Below, piece by piece: positions 33,815 to 43,091 of a DNA stretch of 64,000 bases (positions within the stretch are counted from its first letter, which is position 1; every line of letters begins with the position of its first letter). Origin of the DNA: Planctomycetota bacterium (GTDB taxonomy: Bacteria; Planctomycetota; UBA8742; UBA2392); contig JAGQRH010000016.1 in NCBI GenBank assembly GCA_020425605.1, positions 38,134-102,133 on the forward strand. The letters run 5' to 3'. The notes under the pieces are model-generated. The model saw only the letters and a program-made list of their open reading frames with translations, was not told where the DNA came from and did not search any database. A program made the position numbers and the translations under genes.

Positions 33815-34764
33815 AGCTGCGTGTGCTGATCCTCTGTGTCCTCAGCGCGGGCGTAGTCGTCGCGTCGCCCTGGCTTGGCGAGCCGCTGCAGGGCGAAACC
33901 GGGCGATTCATCCTGGAGAATCTGCGCATTCCGCGAGTTCTGATGGCTGTGCTGGTGGGCGGCACGATGTCGCTGGTCGGCGCGTGCTACCAGACAATCT
34001 TCGCAAATCCGCTGGCAGCACCCAGCACGGTCGGCACGACGGCCGGTGCAACCCTCGGTGCGCTGGTTGCCGTGGTGCTGGGCCCAATACTCGGCCTTGG
34101 CATGACGGCGGGGTTGCCTGTAACCGCAGCATTCGCATTCATCGGCGCACTGGTGGTCAGCCTTGTGATTGCGGCGATCGCCGCTTCCGGCCGGGCGCGG
34201 GTGAACGACATTCTGCTTGCGGGCATTGCGATCTCACTGGCGGCCGGCGCCATTTCGGCCGGGCTGCAGTTCACTGCGGACCAGTTGCAGCTCTACGCAG
34301 CTATCCAATGGTCGCTGGGGCATCTGCCGCAGGTGGGCTATCGAGGCGTCGTGATGATCCTGCCGTTTGTGATCGTCTGCTGGGTGGTTCTGCTGGCCAA
34401 TACACGCGGGCTTCAGACACTGCTGGGCGGCGAAGACCGGGCGCATTCGCAGGGTGTCAATGTGCCCTGGCTGCGCTCCATGGTTCTTGGCGTGGGCGCG
34501 CTAGGCGTGGCGGCCTGTGTCGCATGGTGTGGTCCGATCGCCTTCATCGGCCTGATTGTGCCCCATATTGTGCGCATGGGTGTTGGGGCAAACCGGCGCG
34601 TGATGCTGCCGATGTCCGTGGTGACGGGCGCCGGTTTCCTGGCTGCATGCGATACCCTTTCCAGGCTCGTGTTGCCCGGGCGCGACCTGCCGGTCGGCGT
34701 GGTAACCAGCGCCATCGGCGCCCCGCTGCTGGTCTGGCTTGTTGTGCGCCAGCACCGAAAATAA
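33811..34764 (+). CDS. btuC: Cobalamin ABC transporter, permease
   Basis: The 317-residue integral membrane protein belongs to the FecCD/BtuC family. Motifs include LRIPRVLMAVLVGGTMSLVG, NPLAAPSTVGTTAGATLGAL, AWCGPIAFIGLIVPHIVRM and DLPVGVVTSAIGAPLLVWLV, with about eight to ten membrane helices. It is the membrane channel for B12 with BtuD and BtuF. Confidence 0.93.
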   Translation: MKLRVLILCVLSAGVVVASPWLGEPLQGETGRFILENLRIPRVLMAVLVGGTMSLVGACYQTIFANPLAAPSTVGTTAGATLGALVAVVLGPILGLGMTAGLPVTAAFAFIGALVVSLVIAAIAASGRARVNDILLAGIAISLAAGAISAGLQFTADQLQLYAAIQWSLGHLPQVGYRGVVMILPFVIVCWVVLLANTRGLQTLLGGEDRAHSQGVNVPWLRSMVLGVGALGVAACVAWCGPIAFIGLIVPHIVRMGVGANRRVMLPMSVVTGAGFLAACDTLSRLVLPGRDLPVGVVTSAIGAPLLVWLVVRQHRK

Positions 34765-34821
34765 TCCATCGAATTGTGAATAAAGGCGTTACACGCTATA
34801 CAGCCTGACCGGAGGTGGCAC

Positions 34822-35889
34822 GTGGCATTCATAGAAGAAAGCGATCTGCATCCCGCAGAACCAGCCGAACAGCCGGTGCCGCGTGTCATTATCCAGCAGG
34901 CTCCGCGCAGCAAGCTGGTGCCCGTGCTGCTTGTGCTGCTGATCATCCTGTTGGTTACGATCGTCGCGCTTGCGGCCGTCGTGGTCCTGCCGATGCTCAA
35001 GAACACCAGCGACGCCCCAGCGCCTGAGCCCTCGGCCATTGCCGAGATCGACCCTGAAATGCTGATGACCCCCACCGGCCGCCAGCTCGATGTAGTGGAA
35101 TTCGGCGGCTATGTCTTTGAGATCACTCGCCTTGCCTACAGCAATGTGGCACGTGCGCGCAGCGTCACGATTACCGTCCCCGGCAAGCCGCCCCAGATGG
35201 GTGTATTCCACATCGGTGAAAGCTTCGCCGGCGGCAAGGTACGCGTTGTAGAGATCACTGGCAGCTCGATCGTGCTTGAAGCCGATGGGCAGCAAAAGGT
35301 ATTCCCGATCCTCGGCTCGGACCCGGGCGAGATCTGGGACCGCTCACCTTCCGGCACACAGATCATCCCGCCGACAGGCACCGGTGCCATCCCCGACATG
35401 CCTGCCGGACAGGTTCGTGCGCCGAAAGATCCGCGCTCAGAAATCCCGGCCGACGCCGAGAACCCTCCAAAGAAGACGGGCAGTCTGCTCGGCAACAGCG
35501 ACGAAGACCCCGAAGACGTGAAGGGACTTGAAGACCTCGACCTGCCATACATCATCGACGTGCCGCTCGAGCGCGCGGATTACCTGCGCCTGGTGCGAGA
35601 TATGGCCGACAAGTTCGAGAAGGATTTCGTGCTGGCATTCGCCATGGAGCGCGACACCCGCGCAGTCTACGGGCTTGAAATCAAGAACATTGCGCCGGCA
35701 AGCATCTTTCGCGCCCACGGGCTGCTTCGGGGTGACGTGATCCTCTCCATCAACGATGAGCCAGTGCACAGCATCGCCGAGCTGACGCTGATCGCCCGCA
35801 GCAACATCTTCCGCGACGAAGTCCGGATCGACGTCGAGCGCGAAACCGGAGTGGTCACTTTCGTTTTCAAACCCGGTGTGCCAGACTAG
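34822..35889 (+). CDS. GspC-like inner-membrane protein (TM, homology-region-like domain, PDZ)
   Basis: The 355-residue protein has an N-terminal cytoplasmic stub, one membrane helix (about 32-56) and a beta domain resembling the GspC homology region (KVRVVEITGSSIVLEADGQQ). A Pro-rich linker and a C-terminal PDZ-like domain follow (LEIKNIAPASIF, LLRGDVILSINDEPVHSI). This is the order in type II secretion GspC, which links the inner-membrane platform to the secretin, but no gsp gene is in the window. The start is GTG 34822 behind GGAGGT. Confidence 0.68.
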   Translation: MAFIEESDLHPAEPAEQPVPRVIIQQAPRSKLVPVLLVLLIILLVTIVALAAVVVLPMLKNTSDAPAPEPSAIAEIDPEMLMTPTGRQLDVVEFGGYVFEITRLAYSNVARARSVTITVPGKPPQMGVFHIGESFAGGKVRVVEITGSSIVLEADGQQKVFPILGSDPGEIWDRSPSGTQIIPPTGTGAIPDMPAGQVRAPKDPRSEIPADAENPPKKTGSLLGNSDEDPEDVKGLEDLDLPYIIDVPLERADYLRLVRDMADKFEKDFVLAFAMERDTRAVYGLEIKNIAPASIFRAHGLLRGDVILSINDEPVHSIAELTLIARSNIFRDEVRIDVERETGVVTFVFKPGVPD

Positions 35890-35972
35890 GCAGCCTTGGG
35901 GGCGGTCTCACTCGAACTTTCTGTTGCGCGTGCCGGCGATGCCGGCCGTGACCATTGGAGTGAGTCCTGGAA

Positions 35973-37709
35973 ATGAAGTACCTGATCGTCCTGATTTCCC
36001 TGATGACTTCACCGGCGCTGTTGGCCCAGTCGATTGAGTTGGTCGACCTGCAGCAGCCCAACACGGCGCCCGTACAACCGGGCGCTGTGAACCACGAAGT
36101 CCTGCAGCTTCGCCTGTACAAGAACAGCGGCTCTTCCGCGTCCAGCATGACGCAGCTGAAAGTTGCATTGACAGGCACTGCAACCAGCAGCGACTGGTCA
36201 GCCGTCGATCTGTACTACGATGCCGACCACAGCCGCACGGTAACCGGCGGGGACTCCCTGCTTGGCACCGCCACAGTTACGACGGCCGGCAAGGTCACTT
36301 TCAGCGGACTGAGTGAGCCGATTCCGGATACGTTCCTGAACGGGCGCGACTATCTGGTCTGCGTCGACGTGGCCGGTGGCGCGACTCCGGGCAATACTTT
36401 CGTCTTCGCCTCAGATGCCGCTGACGTGACCGTTTCGGCGGGCACGGTCAGTGCGCCGTTCGGCATCGTCCAGTCCAACGTGCACACCGTGCGCAACGAC
36501 AACGGGGCCGAAATCGATGTTCAGCGCAACGCCACTTCGATTCCATCGAGCACATTCCTTACGCACGATGTCGGCTACATCGATGTCACCGGCGGCAACC
36601 TGACATTCACGATCCTGAATACCGGTACGGGCTCACTGACCCTCAATGGTGCGCAACCGGTCACGGTGACGTTCACCAATAACTGCACGGCAGTGGTGTC
36701 TTCGCAACCGAGTTCGCCCGTAGCGTCTGGCGGCGGAAGCACCAGTTTCATTGTTGCGGTGGACCCCGTCACGGCCGCGACATTTGCGTTCACACTCAGT
36801 ATCGACAACAGCGACTTTGACGAATACCCGTATGTCATCCAGTGCGTCGGTTCCGCGCAGCCGCAACCGGAAATCTCGATTGAGTACATGTCGAGCCCGG
36901 TTGCAGACGGCGCCACGATCACGCTGGGCAGCTACACCGCGGGAATCGCCGCAACGATGAACCTGACGATTTTCAACACGGGCCCGGCTGCGTTGATTCT
37001 GAACGGCTCACCGATCGTGGACTTCCCGACGCAGAACAACGTGAATTGCACGTTGCAGACGGCGCCCACAACCCCGGTCGCTGCCACCAGCGGGTCGACG
37101 TCGTTTACCGTTCAATTCACGCCGGCCGGCAGCGGGAATTGGACGTTCGTCATCTGGGTGGAAAGCAACGACGCCGATGAGAACCCATACAACATAACCG
37201 TGGACGGGACGTCGCCGGCCGTCACCCCGACCAAGCTGGGCGTGTACCGAAGCCCGGCCAATGCAAATGCCACTGTCGAGTTCGGGACTCAGCCGATTGT
37301 CTCGGTACAGGACGTCAACGGCGCCGTGGACACTTCCGACAATACCACCGTGATCGTGGCCGCCATTACCACCGGCACCGGCGCGAGCGGCGCGACGCTC
37401 GGGGGCACGGTCACCGCGACGTGCGTGAACGGCTATGCCACCTTCACCGATCTCTCCATCAACAAGGAAGGCTTGGCCTTCACGCTCACGTTTACACACC
37501 AGGCGGGCACGTTAACGCAGACCACGTCTGCACCGTTCAACGTCGGCCCAGCGCCCCCACCCAAGAAGAAGGACAAGAAGAGCGATAGCGGAGGCTGCAG
37601 CACCAGCAGCCCGGGATGGCCATGGCTATCGCTGCTCGCGGCAGTCTGCGGACTTGGAGTATTGGCAAGGCAACGCCGTACCGGCAGCAATGACCAACGA
37701 CTCGGATAG
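35973..37709 (+). CDS. Secreted multi-domain surface protein with C-terminal sorting tail
   Basis: The 578-residue protein has a signal peptide (1-18, SPALLAQS). A first beta domain (to about 175) precedes two related modules of about 115 residues containing TILNTGTGSLTLNG and TIFNTGPAALILNG (choice-of-anchor/ASPM-like Ig folds). An Ig-like domain around PTKLGVYRSPANANATVEFG follows. The C terminus has KKKDKKSDSGGCSTSS, a hydrophobic helix and RQRR, like the repeat protein at 18330-22022. A surface display role is inferred. Confidence 0.78.
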   Translation: MKYLIVLISLMTSPALLAQSIELVDLQQPNTAPVQPGAVNHEVLQLRLYKNSGSSASSMTQLKVALTGTATSSDWSAVDLYYDADHSRTVTGGDSLLGTATVTTAGKVTFSGLSEPIPDTFLNGRDYLVCVDVAGGATPGNTFVFASDAADVTVSAGTVSAPFGIVQSNVHTVRNDNGAEIDVQRNATSIPSSTFLTHDVGYIDVTGGNLTFTILNTGTGSLTLNGAQPVTVTFTNNCTAVVSSQPSSPVASGGGSTSFIVAVDPVTAATFAFTLSIDNSDFDEYPYVIQCVGSAQPQPEISIEYMSSPVADGATITLGSYTAGIAATMNLTIFNTGPAALILNGSPIVDFPTQNNVNCTLQTAPTTPVAATSGSTSFTVQFTPAGSGNWTFVIWVESNDADENPYNITVDGTSPAVTPTKLGVYRSPANANATVEFGTQPIVSVQDVNGAVDTSDNTTVIVAAITTGTGASGATLGGTVTATCVNGYATFTDLSINKEGLAFTLTFTHQAGTLTQTTSAPFNVGPAPPPKKKDKKSDSGGCSTSSPGWPWLSLLAAVCGLGVLARQRRTGSNDQRLG

Positions 37710-37980
37710 CAAGCAGCCTCAGAGCACAGGCGAAGATTCGTCTCCGCAACTGGATGACGCAGTCACCCCGATCAGCGGGGCGCATTCTGTGCCGCGCAGC
37801 GCGCGTCCGCCGCGCTTTACCACGGCACTGCCTCTTAAGAACTGGCAGGGCCTGGGGATTGTGCTTCTGGCGGCAGCGCTCTTTGCAATTGCCCTGGTCG
37901 CGTTCATCAAGTGGAAGGGCCCGGCGCATGAGGCATCAAACGCGCCGCGCACCAACTCGTCTGATCATCGCAGAGAGTAA
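37690..37980 (+). CDS. Small single-pass membrane protein
   Basis: The 96-residue protein has an acidic, Ser-rich N half, one membrane helix (about 56-78, GIVLLAAALFAIALVAFI) and a short basic tail. It starts inside the 3' end of the upstream gene (20-base overlap) and has no clear ribosome binding site, so it may be translated by coupling. No family. Confidence 0.55.
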   Translation: MTNDSDSKQPQSTGEDSSPQLDDAVTPISGAHSVPRSARPPRFTTALPLKNWQGLGIVLLAAALFAIALVAFIKWKGPAHEASNAPRTNSSDHRRE

Positions 37981-37988
37981 CGGCCGAC

Positions 37989-38924
37989 TCAGGCGCCGAG
38001 CTGCCGTTTCAAGGTGCTCAGGAACTGATGCCCCAGCGGCTCTATCCCGTCTGCGCCACGCAGCACGTACTCGACTCCTCGAATGATGTTGGCGCGGTTG
38101 GCGTCATTGCCTTCCTGCATCAGAATCGAAGCCTGCTGCCACAGGTCCGCCTCCAGATCGACAACCGCAACCGGGCCGGCAAGCTGGCGCTGGATGCGCG
38201 CTTTGGCTGTAGGGCCCAGCAACTTGGCGGCGACGTTTCGCGCGCGCGGCAGTGCTTCCTGTACGCGTCCGGGATCGACGGACGCCGCCAGCGCGAGAAT
38301 CCACAGCATGGCCACCTTCGGAGATGGCGCCACCGCACTCGTGACTCCCTCGGCGGGCGCATAAGCCTGCGGAGCGGGCTGGGCGTATTGTTGCTGGGGC
38401 GCGGCGTAAGGTTGCTGCGGGTACTGCTGCTGTTGTGCGAACTGCTGTTGAGGGGGGTACTGTTGGGGATAAGACTGCGGGTAAGCCTGCCCCGCCGCCG
38501 AGTGCGCCTTGAACGCATTGATGCCGGCCAGGATCAACGCAACATTCGGAACGATCCAGCACATCGCGCCGCCGATATTGCCTGAGAACAGGCTCAGCAG
38601 TGCCAGCAACGTCGAGCCCACAATATCCACCGCGCCCATGTAGAGCCCGGCCATGTTTCCCTTGATTGCGAGGACTCCGCCGGCGATGGCGTACGCCAGC
38701 CAGATTCCGAAGATCGCCACGACAATGCCCAGCCCGGCACCGATCCCCTCAAGCTGCGACATCGGCACCAGGCTCGCCGCGAACAACAGCAGCAGCATGA
38801 TCCCGCCGACCACGACGCCGCGCACGGTCATGTATGCAATACCAAATCGCCGCAACTCGTGGTTCGGTCGCGGTGGTGCCGTGTAGCCGACCTGCTGGCC
38901 GTAAGGTTGATAGCCGCCCGCCAT
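37989..38924 (-). CDS. Membrane protein with Gln/Pro-rich linker
   Basis: The 311-residue protein has four or so membrane helices (about residues 30-145), a low-complexity linker of Tyr, Pro and Gln (QYPPQQQFAQQQQYPQQPY, about 155-195) and a soluble helical C-terminal domain of about 100 residues (RVQEALPRARNVAAKLLG, IIRGVEYVLRGADGIE). No known family. It converges with the preceding gene at 8 bases distance, with no terminator seen. Confidence 0.68.
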   Translation of the reverse strand: MAGGYQPYGQQVGYTAPPRPNHELRRFGIAYMTVRGVVVGGIMLLLLFAASLVPMSQLEGIGAGLGIVVAIFGIWLAYAIAGGVLAIKGNMAGLYMGAVDIVGSTLLALLSLFSGNIGGAMCWIVPNVALILAGINAFKAHSAAGQAYPQSYPQQYPPQQQFAQQQQYPQQPYAAPQQQYAQPAPQAYAPAEGVTSAVAPSPKVAMLWILALAASVDPGRVQEALPRARNVAAKLLGPTAKARIQRQLAGPVAVVDLEADLWQQASILMQEGNDANRANIIRGVEYVLRGADGIEPLGHQFLSTLKRQLGA

Positions 38925-39034
38925 CTTCGCCTCGGCAGCATTCTAGGCGATGCGGCAGATGGGCGAAACCTTCCTTTGCCGGGACGTGTTCCATCCTCCG
39001 TGCTGCTTGGCAGAATGCGAGCGGGAGAGTTGAA

Positions 39035-41011
39035 ATGAGTGAATTCGTCTGGACGCCCGACGCAGAGACCATCGAGAACGCAAACGTCACGCGTTTGATG
39101 CGGCGGCTCGGCCATGAGGTCGACCCGCAGCACCCCGACAAGGTATTCGCCCAGGCACGCGCATTCGTCAAACAGTCCCAGGAGGACCCAGCCGGCTTCT
39201 GGGATGCCGCCTTGCGCGACATGGACCTCGACTGGTTCAAGCCCTACGAAACGACTCTCGACACCACACGCGGAAACGCCTGGGCCGACTGGTTCATCGG
39301 CGGCGAAACCAACATCGCGCTGAACTGCGTGGACCGTCACGTGAAGTCCGAGCGTGCAGCGCAGACGGCGCTCATCGCCGAAACCGAAGACGGCAGCGTC
39401 CGCGAGTTCACCTTCGCGGAGATGGCGGGCGAAGTCGGCAAGGTCGCCAACGCGCTGAAGTCATGCGGCGTGGGCAAGGGCGACACGGTCGCCTGCTTCA
39501 TGCCGATGGTCGCCGAAGTCGTGTTCGCCATGCTAGCGACACAGAAGCTCGGTGCGATCTTCATCCCCGTCTTCAGCGGCTACGCGCCCCCGGCACTGCG
39601 CGAGCGGCTGGAAGACGCCGAAGTCAAAGTCTTGTTCACGGCCGACGGCAGCATGCGGCGCGGCAAGGCCTTCGGGCTGAAAGACCAGGCCGACCTTGCA
39701 GTTGACGGGCTTGAGTGCATTCAGCGAGTGATCGTCTATCGCCGCATCGGCGACAGCATGGACTGCCCGATGAAGCAGGGTCGCGATGTCTTCTGGCATG
39801 ATCTTGTCGCCAAGCAGGATGCCGAGTGCGAAACGCTGCCCGTGCCGAGCCTGACGCCTGCGCTGATGCTCTACACCAGCGGCACAACCGGCAAGCCGAA
39901 GGGCACGGTGCACACGCACGCCGGCTGCATGGCGCAGATGGGCAAGGAGCTTGAGTACAACTTTGACGTCAAGGACGGCGACCGTTTCTGGTGGTTCAGC
40001 GACATCGGCTGGATGATGGGGCCGTGGGAAATCATCGGCTGCTTTATGCACGGCGTCACGCTGGTGATCTTCGAGGGTGCGCCGAACTACCCCGAGCCCG
40101 ACCGGCTCTGGAAATCGATCGAGCGCCACAAGGCCACACACCTCGGCATCTCCCCCACGGCGATCCGCATGCTGATGCGCGCCGGCGACCAGTGGGTCGA
40201 CAAGTACGAAATGTCGTCGCTGCGCGTGCTGGGCAGCACCGGCGAGCCGTGGGACCCGGAGAGCTACATGTGGTTCCACGAGAAAGTGGGCAAGTCGCGC
40301 CTGCCGATCATCAACATCAGCGGCGGCACGGACATCGTCGGCTGCTTCCTCGCGCCGCTGCCGATCATGCCGCTGAAGGCGTGCACGCTGCAGTCGCCGG
40401 GACTTGGTATGGCGATTGACGTGTTCAACGAAGACGGCGTGAGTGTGGTGGACGAAGTCGGCTACCTCGTCTGCAAGAAGCCCGCGCCCAGCATGACCCG
40501 CGGGCTGTGGAAGAACGAGGCGAAGTACCTCGAGACCTACTGGAGCAAGTTCCCCAATACCTGGAACCACGGCGACTGGGCGAAAGTGGACGCCGAGGGC
40601 TACTGGTTCCTGTTCGGGCGCGCGGACGACACCATGAAAATCGCAGGCCGTCGCGTCGGGCCCGGCGAAATCGAAAGCGCGTTGATTGACCACGCCGCGG
40701 TTAGCGAAGCCGCCGCCATCGGCGTGCCGGACGAGTTAAAGGGCACGGAAGTGGTCTGCTTCGTCGTGCTGCACAAGCAGTTCAAGGAAACCGAAGACCT
40801 GCGCGCCGAGCTGGTGCAAACCGTCGTGAACGCTCTGGGCAAGGTCGACCGCCCCAAGGACGTAAAGTTCGTCGACGACCTGCCCAAAACACGCAGCGCC
40901 AAAATCCTCCGCCGCCTGATCCAGAAAAAGTATCTAGGCGAAAAGGAAATCGGCGACCTGAGCAGCGTAGCGAACCCGGAAGCACTGGAAGCTATAAGCA
41001 AGGCACGCTAG
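39035..41011 (+). CDS. Acetyl-CoA synthetase-like AMP-forming acyl-CoA ligase
   Basis: The 658-residue protein is a full-length ANL-superfamily ligase of the acetyl/acetoacetyl/propionyl-CoA synthetase group. The ATP-binding A3 motif is LMLYTSGTTGKPKGTV. Later motifs are FSDIGWMMGPWEI, NISGGTDIVGC, WNHGDWAKVD and GRADDTMKIAGRRVGPGEIE. The catalytic Lys lies in KTRSAKILRRLI, where Ala replaces the usual Gly. It activates a carboxylate through an acyl-AMP. The specific acid cannot be read from sequence. GGGAGAG precedes ATG 39035. A small protein gene follows 14 bases downstream and is probably in the same transcript. Confidence 0.9.
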   Translation: MSEFVWTPDAETIENANVTRLMRRLGHEVDPQHPDKVFAQARAFVKQSQEDPAGFWDAALRDMDLDWFKPYETTLDTTRGNAWADWFIGGETNIALNCVDRHVKSERAAQTALIAETEDGSVREFTFAEMAGEVGKVANALKSCGVGKGDTVACFMPMVAEVVFAMLATQKLGAIFIPVFSGYAPPALRERLEDAEVKVLFTADGSMRRGKAFGLKDQADLAVDGLECIQRVIVYRRIGDSMDCPMKQGRDVFWHDLVAKQDAECETLPVPSLTPALMLYTSGTTGKPKGTVHTHAGCMAQMGKELEYNFDVKDGDRFWWFSDIGWMMGPWEIIGCFMHGVTLVIFEGAPNYPEPDRLWKSIERHKATHLGISPTAIRMLMRAGDQWVDKYEMSSLRVLGSTGEPWDPESYMWFHEKVGKSRLPIINISGGTDIVGCFLAPLPIMPLKACTLQSPGLGMAIDVFNEDGVSVVDEVGYLVCKKPAPSMTRGLWKNEAKYLETYWSKFPNTWNHGDWAKVDAEGYWFLFGRADDTMKIAGRRVGPGEIESALIDHAAVSEAAAIGVPDELKGTEVVCFVVLHKQFKETEDLRAELVQTVVNALGKVDRPKDVKFVDDLPKTRSAKILRRLIQKKYLGEKEIGDLSSVANPEALEAISKAR

Positions 41012-41025
41012 CGCGGAGAGGACCT

Positions 41026-41208
41026 ATGAAAAACGTCGATATGAAGGTGGAAGGCGACAAGCTGACGATCACGGTGGACCTGAGCAAAGAATTCGGGCCC
41101 AGCTCGTCGGGCAAGACGATCATTGTTGCCAGCAGTGAGGGCAACCAGACCGTCGAGTACAAGGACGGCAACTACAAGATCGGGCTGAACGTCTACCGCA
41201 AGCCGTAA
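41026..41208 (+). CDS. Small conserved-looking protein (60 aa)
   Basis: The protein is MKVEGDKLTITVDLSK-like at residue 6 followed by FGPSSSGKTIIVASSEGN and a basic KIGLNVYRKP end. It is an all-beta small protein with a strong ribosome binding site (GAGAGGACCTATG). Similar small proteins occur in many bacteria and no function is known to me. It sits immediately behind the ligase gene. Confidence 0.75.
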   Translation: MKNVDMKVEGDKLTITVDLSKEFGPSSSGKTIIVASSEGNQTVEYKDGNYKIGLNVYRKP

Positions 41209-41231
41209 GTGATGTGAGCGTCTCGCCCGCA

Positions 41232-41258
41232 GCGAAGTCGGCATCCTGCCGACTTCGC
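41232..41258. repeat. Perfect 12-bp inverted repeat
   Basis: GCGAAGTCGGCA (41232-41243) pairs with 41247-41258 around a TCC loop. No T-tract. It lies between convergent genes, just before the terminator. Confidence 0.6.
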
Positions 41259-41279
41259 AGACGACTTGACCAAAACAGG

Positions 41280-41305
41280 AAAGCGGGGCCTTTCGGCCCC
41301 GCTTT
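41280..41305. terminator. Intrinsic terminator between convergent genes
   Basis: AAAGCGGGGCC (41280-41290) pairs with GGCCCCGCTTT (41295-41305) around TTTC, followed by T on the plus strand. It ends the ligase transcript. Confidence 0.8.
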
Positions 41306-41329
41306 TGCGGGCAGGATGCCCACATCACT

Positions 41330-43006
41330 TTAGTCGCCGCCGGCGGAGGCTTCTTCGGGGTTCTGGTCGCGGTCGAGATCGCGGGCTTTGGTAATCAGGG
41401 TCGCGAAGTTCAGCACCTCGGTGTCGTCCGTTTCCGCGATCAGCTTCTTTACATCTTCAAGCAGCGCATCGTAGCTGGCGCCCTTGGCCCAGTAGCTCTT
41501 GCGCAGCATTTCACCGAACTCGGCCACGTTGCCGGCCAGGCGCAGGCTGACCGGGGCCGCGTCCCAGTCGGCCGCGATGTCGCCGGTGCGGATCTCACGG
41601 TTGACCTCGAAGAACTCGTCGCGCTCGTCATGCTTGTAGCGCACGGTGGCCGTGCCGATCGGGCCACTGGCGTTGTCGAACAACTTGAGCTCGTATACGG
41701 CCGTCACGCTGTGGCCGCTGCCGACTTCGCCGCCGTCGACCTTGTCGTTGCGGAAATCCTCGTCGGCCACGTCGCGGTTTTCATAGCCCAGCAGACGCCA
41801 TGACTTCACGACTTCCGGGTTGAATTCAACCTGGACCTTGGTGTCGCGGGCGACCACCTGCAGCGTTCCGGTCAGATTCTCGACGAAGATGCGCTTGGCT
41901 TCGTCCAGCGTATCGACGTAGGCATAGTGCCCGTCGCCCTTGTCGCCCATCTGCTCGATCAGCTCGTCGTTGTAGTTGCTCATGCCGAAGCCGATGGCGC
42001 TGAGCGTGATGCCCTTGCGGCGCTGGCGCTCGATCATCTTGAGCAGGTTCTCGACCTGGGTCTCGCCGTTGTTGGCGACGCCGTCAGTGCACAGGATGAC
42101 GCGGTTGATGCTGCCCTCGCGGAACGCGTCTTCGGCCATGTCGTAGCCGATGCGAATGCCTTCCTCGGCGTTGGTGCTGCCGTCCGGGTTGAGTCGGTCG
42201 AGTGCGTCGATGATGGCCTCAGGGTCGTTGGTCGGGCTGAGCACCTTGCGTCCGCGGCTCCCGTAGACAGCGATACCGACGTAGTCGTCGCGGCGCAGCT
42301 GCTTGACCAGCATGGTCAGCGCCTTTTTCACGTAGCCGAGGCGGTTGTCCATCTCCATGCTGCCGCTGACGTCGATCACGAAGGTCAGGTTGGCAGGCTT
42401 GCGCTTTTCGGGGTCGATCTTTTTGGCCTGCATGCCGACGCGCATCAGGTAGCAGTTCTTCAGGTCCTGCCCGTAGCGCGAGGGCGCGGCGTCCATGGTG
42501 ATGGCAAAGGTGTCTTCGTAGGGAGCGTCGTAGCCGTAGTCGAAGTAGTTGACGAACTCTTCCACGCGAGCGTAGCCCTGCGGCGGCAGGTTGCCGCGGT
42601 TGATGTAGTCGCGGCACTTCGTGTAGGCGCCGGTGTCGACGTCGACCGCGAACGTGGAGAGCCGGTCGTCCTCGGAATCAATGAACGGATTGGTGTCGTA
42701 CTTCTTCCAGAACTCGTCATAGGGCTGGCCTTCCGTGGGACGCCCGTCCGGCTCGTTGCCGAGGCGATCGTCGTAGATGTGCTCGAACCGGCCGCGAATA
42801 TCCTGGTTGAAGTTGATCGGCGGCGCATCCGGGTCTTGATTGTTGAAGAAGATGCCCGCCTGCGGGTTTTCCGCGCCGCCGCTGTCGTCTGTGCGCAGGT
42901 CACCGCCGCCGGACTCGTATGTGTTGCTGCTGCATGCGGCGAGCATCACCACTGTGACAAGCGCGGCAACCGCGAGCGCGCTGAAGGTCTTCGATCTGGT
43001 CTTCAT
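41330..43006 (-). CDS. VWA-domain lipoprotein (YfbK-like, second in ECF operon)
   Basis: The 558-residue protein has a lipobox (MLAAC), then an N-terminal conserved domain (NPFIDSEDDRLSTFAVDVDT, RVEEFVNYFDYGY). A von Willebrand A domain follows (about 195-370) with the MIDAS residues DVSGSM, STNAEEG and CTDGVAN, then a YfbK-type C-terminal domain (VNLTGTLQVVARDTKVQVEF-like). It would bind metal-dependent protein ligands at the membrane surface. It is paralogous to the product of 43092-44903 and probably co-transcribed with that gene and the sigma factor. Confidence 0.88.
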   Translation of the reverse strand: MKTRSKTFSALAVAALVTVVMLAACSSNTYESGGGDLRTDDSGGAENPQAGIFFNNQDPDAPPINFNQDIRGRFEHIYDDRLGNEPDGRPTEGQPYDEFWKKYDTNPFIDSEDDRLSTFAVDVDTGAYTKCRDYINRGNLPPQGYARVEEFVNYFDYGYDAPYEDTFAITMDAAPSRYGQDLKNCYLMRVGMQAKKIDPEKRKPANLTFVIDVSGSMEMDNRLGYVKKALTMLVKQLRRDDYVGIAVYGSRGRKVLSPTNDPEAIIDALDRLNPDGSTNAEEGIRIGYDMAEDAFREGSINRVILCTDGVANNGETQVENLLKMIERQRRKGITLSAIGFGMSNYNDELIEQMGDKGDGHYAYVDTLDEAKRIFVENLTGTLQVVARDTKVQVEFNPEVVKSWRLLGYENRDVADEDFRNDKVDGGEVGSGHSVTAVYELKLFDNASGPIGTATVRYKHDERDEFFEVNREIRTGDIAADWDAAPVSLRLAGNVAEFGEMLRKSYWAKGASYDALLEDVKKLIAETDDTEVLNFATLITKARDLDRDQNPEEASAGGD

Positions 43007-43091
43007 TTCCTGCCCTTCTAATGGGGGTCGTTGTGAGCTTTCCGTTCGGGGTTCACCCTGATCGCGGGTGACCCGGCTTCACGCCGGGGCG

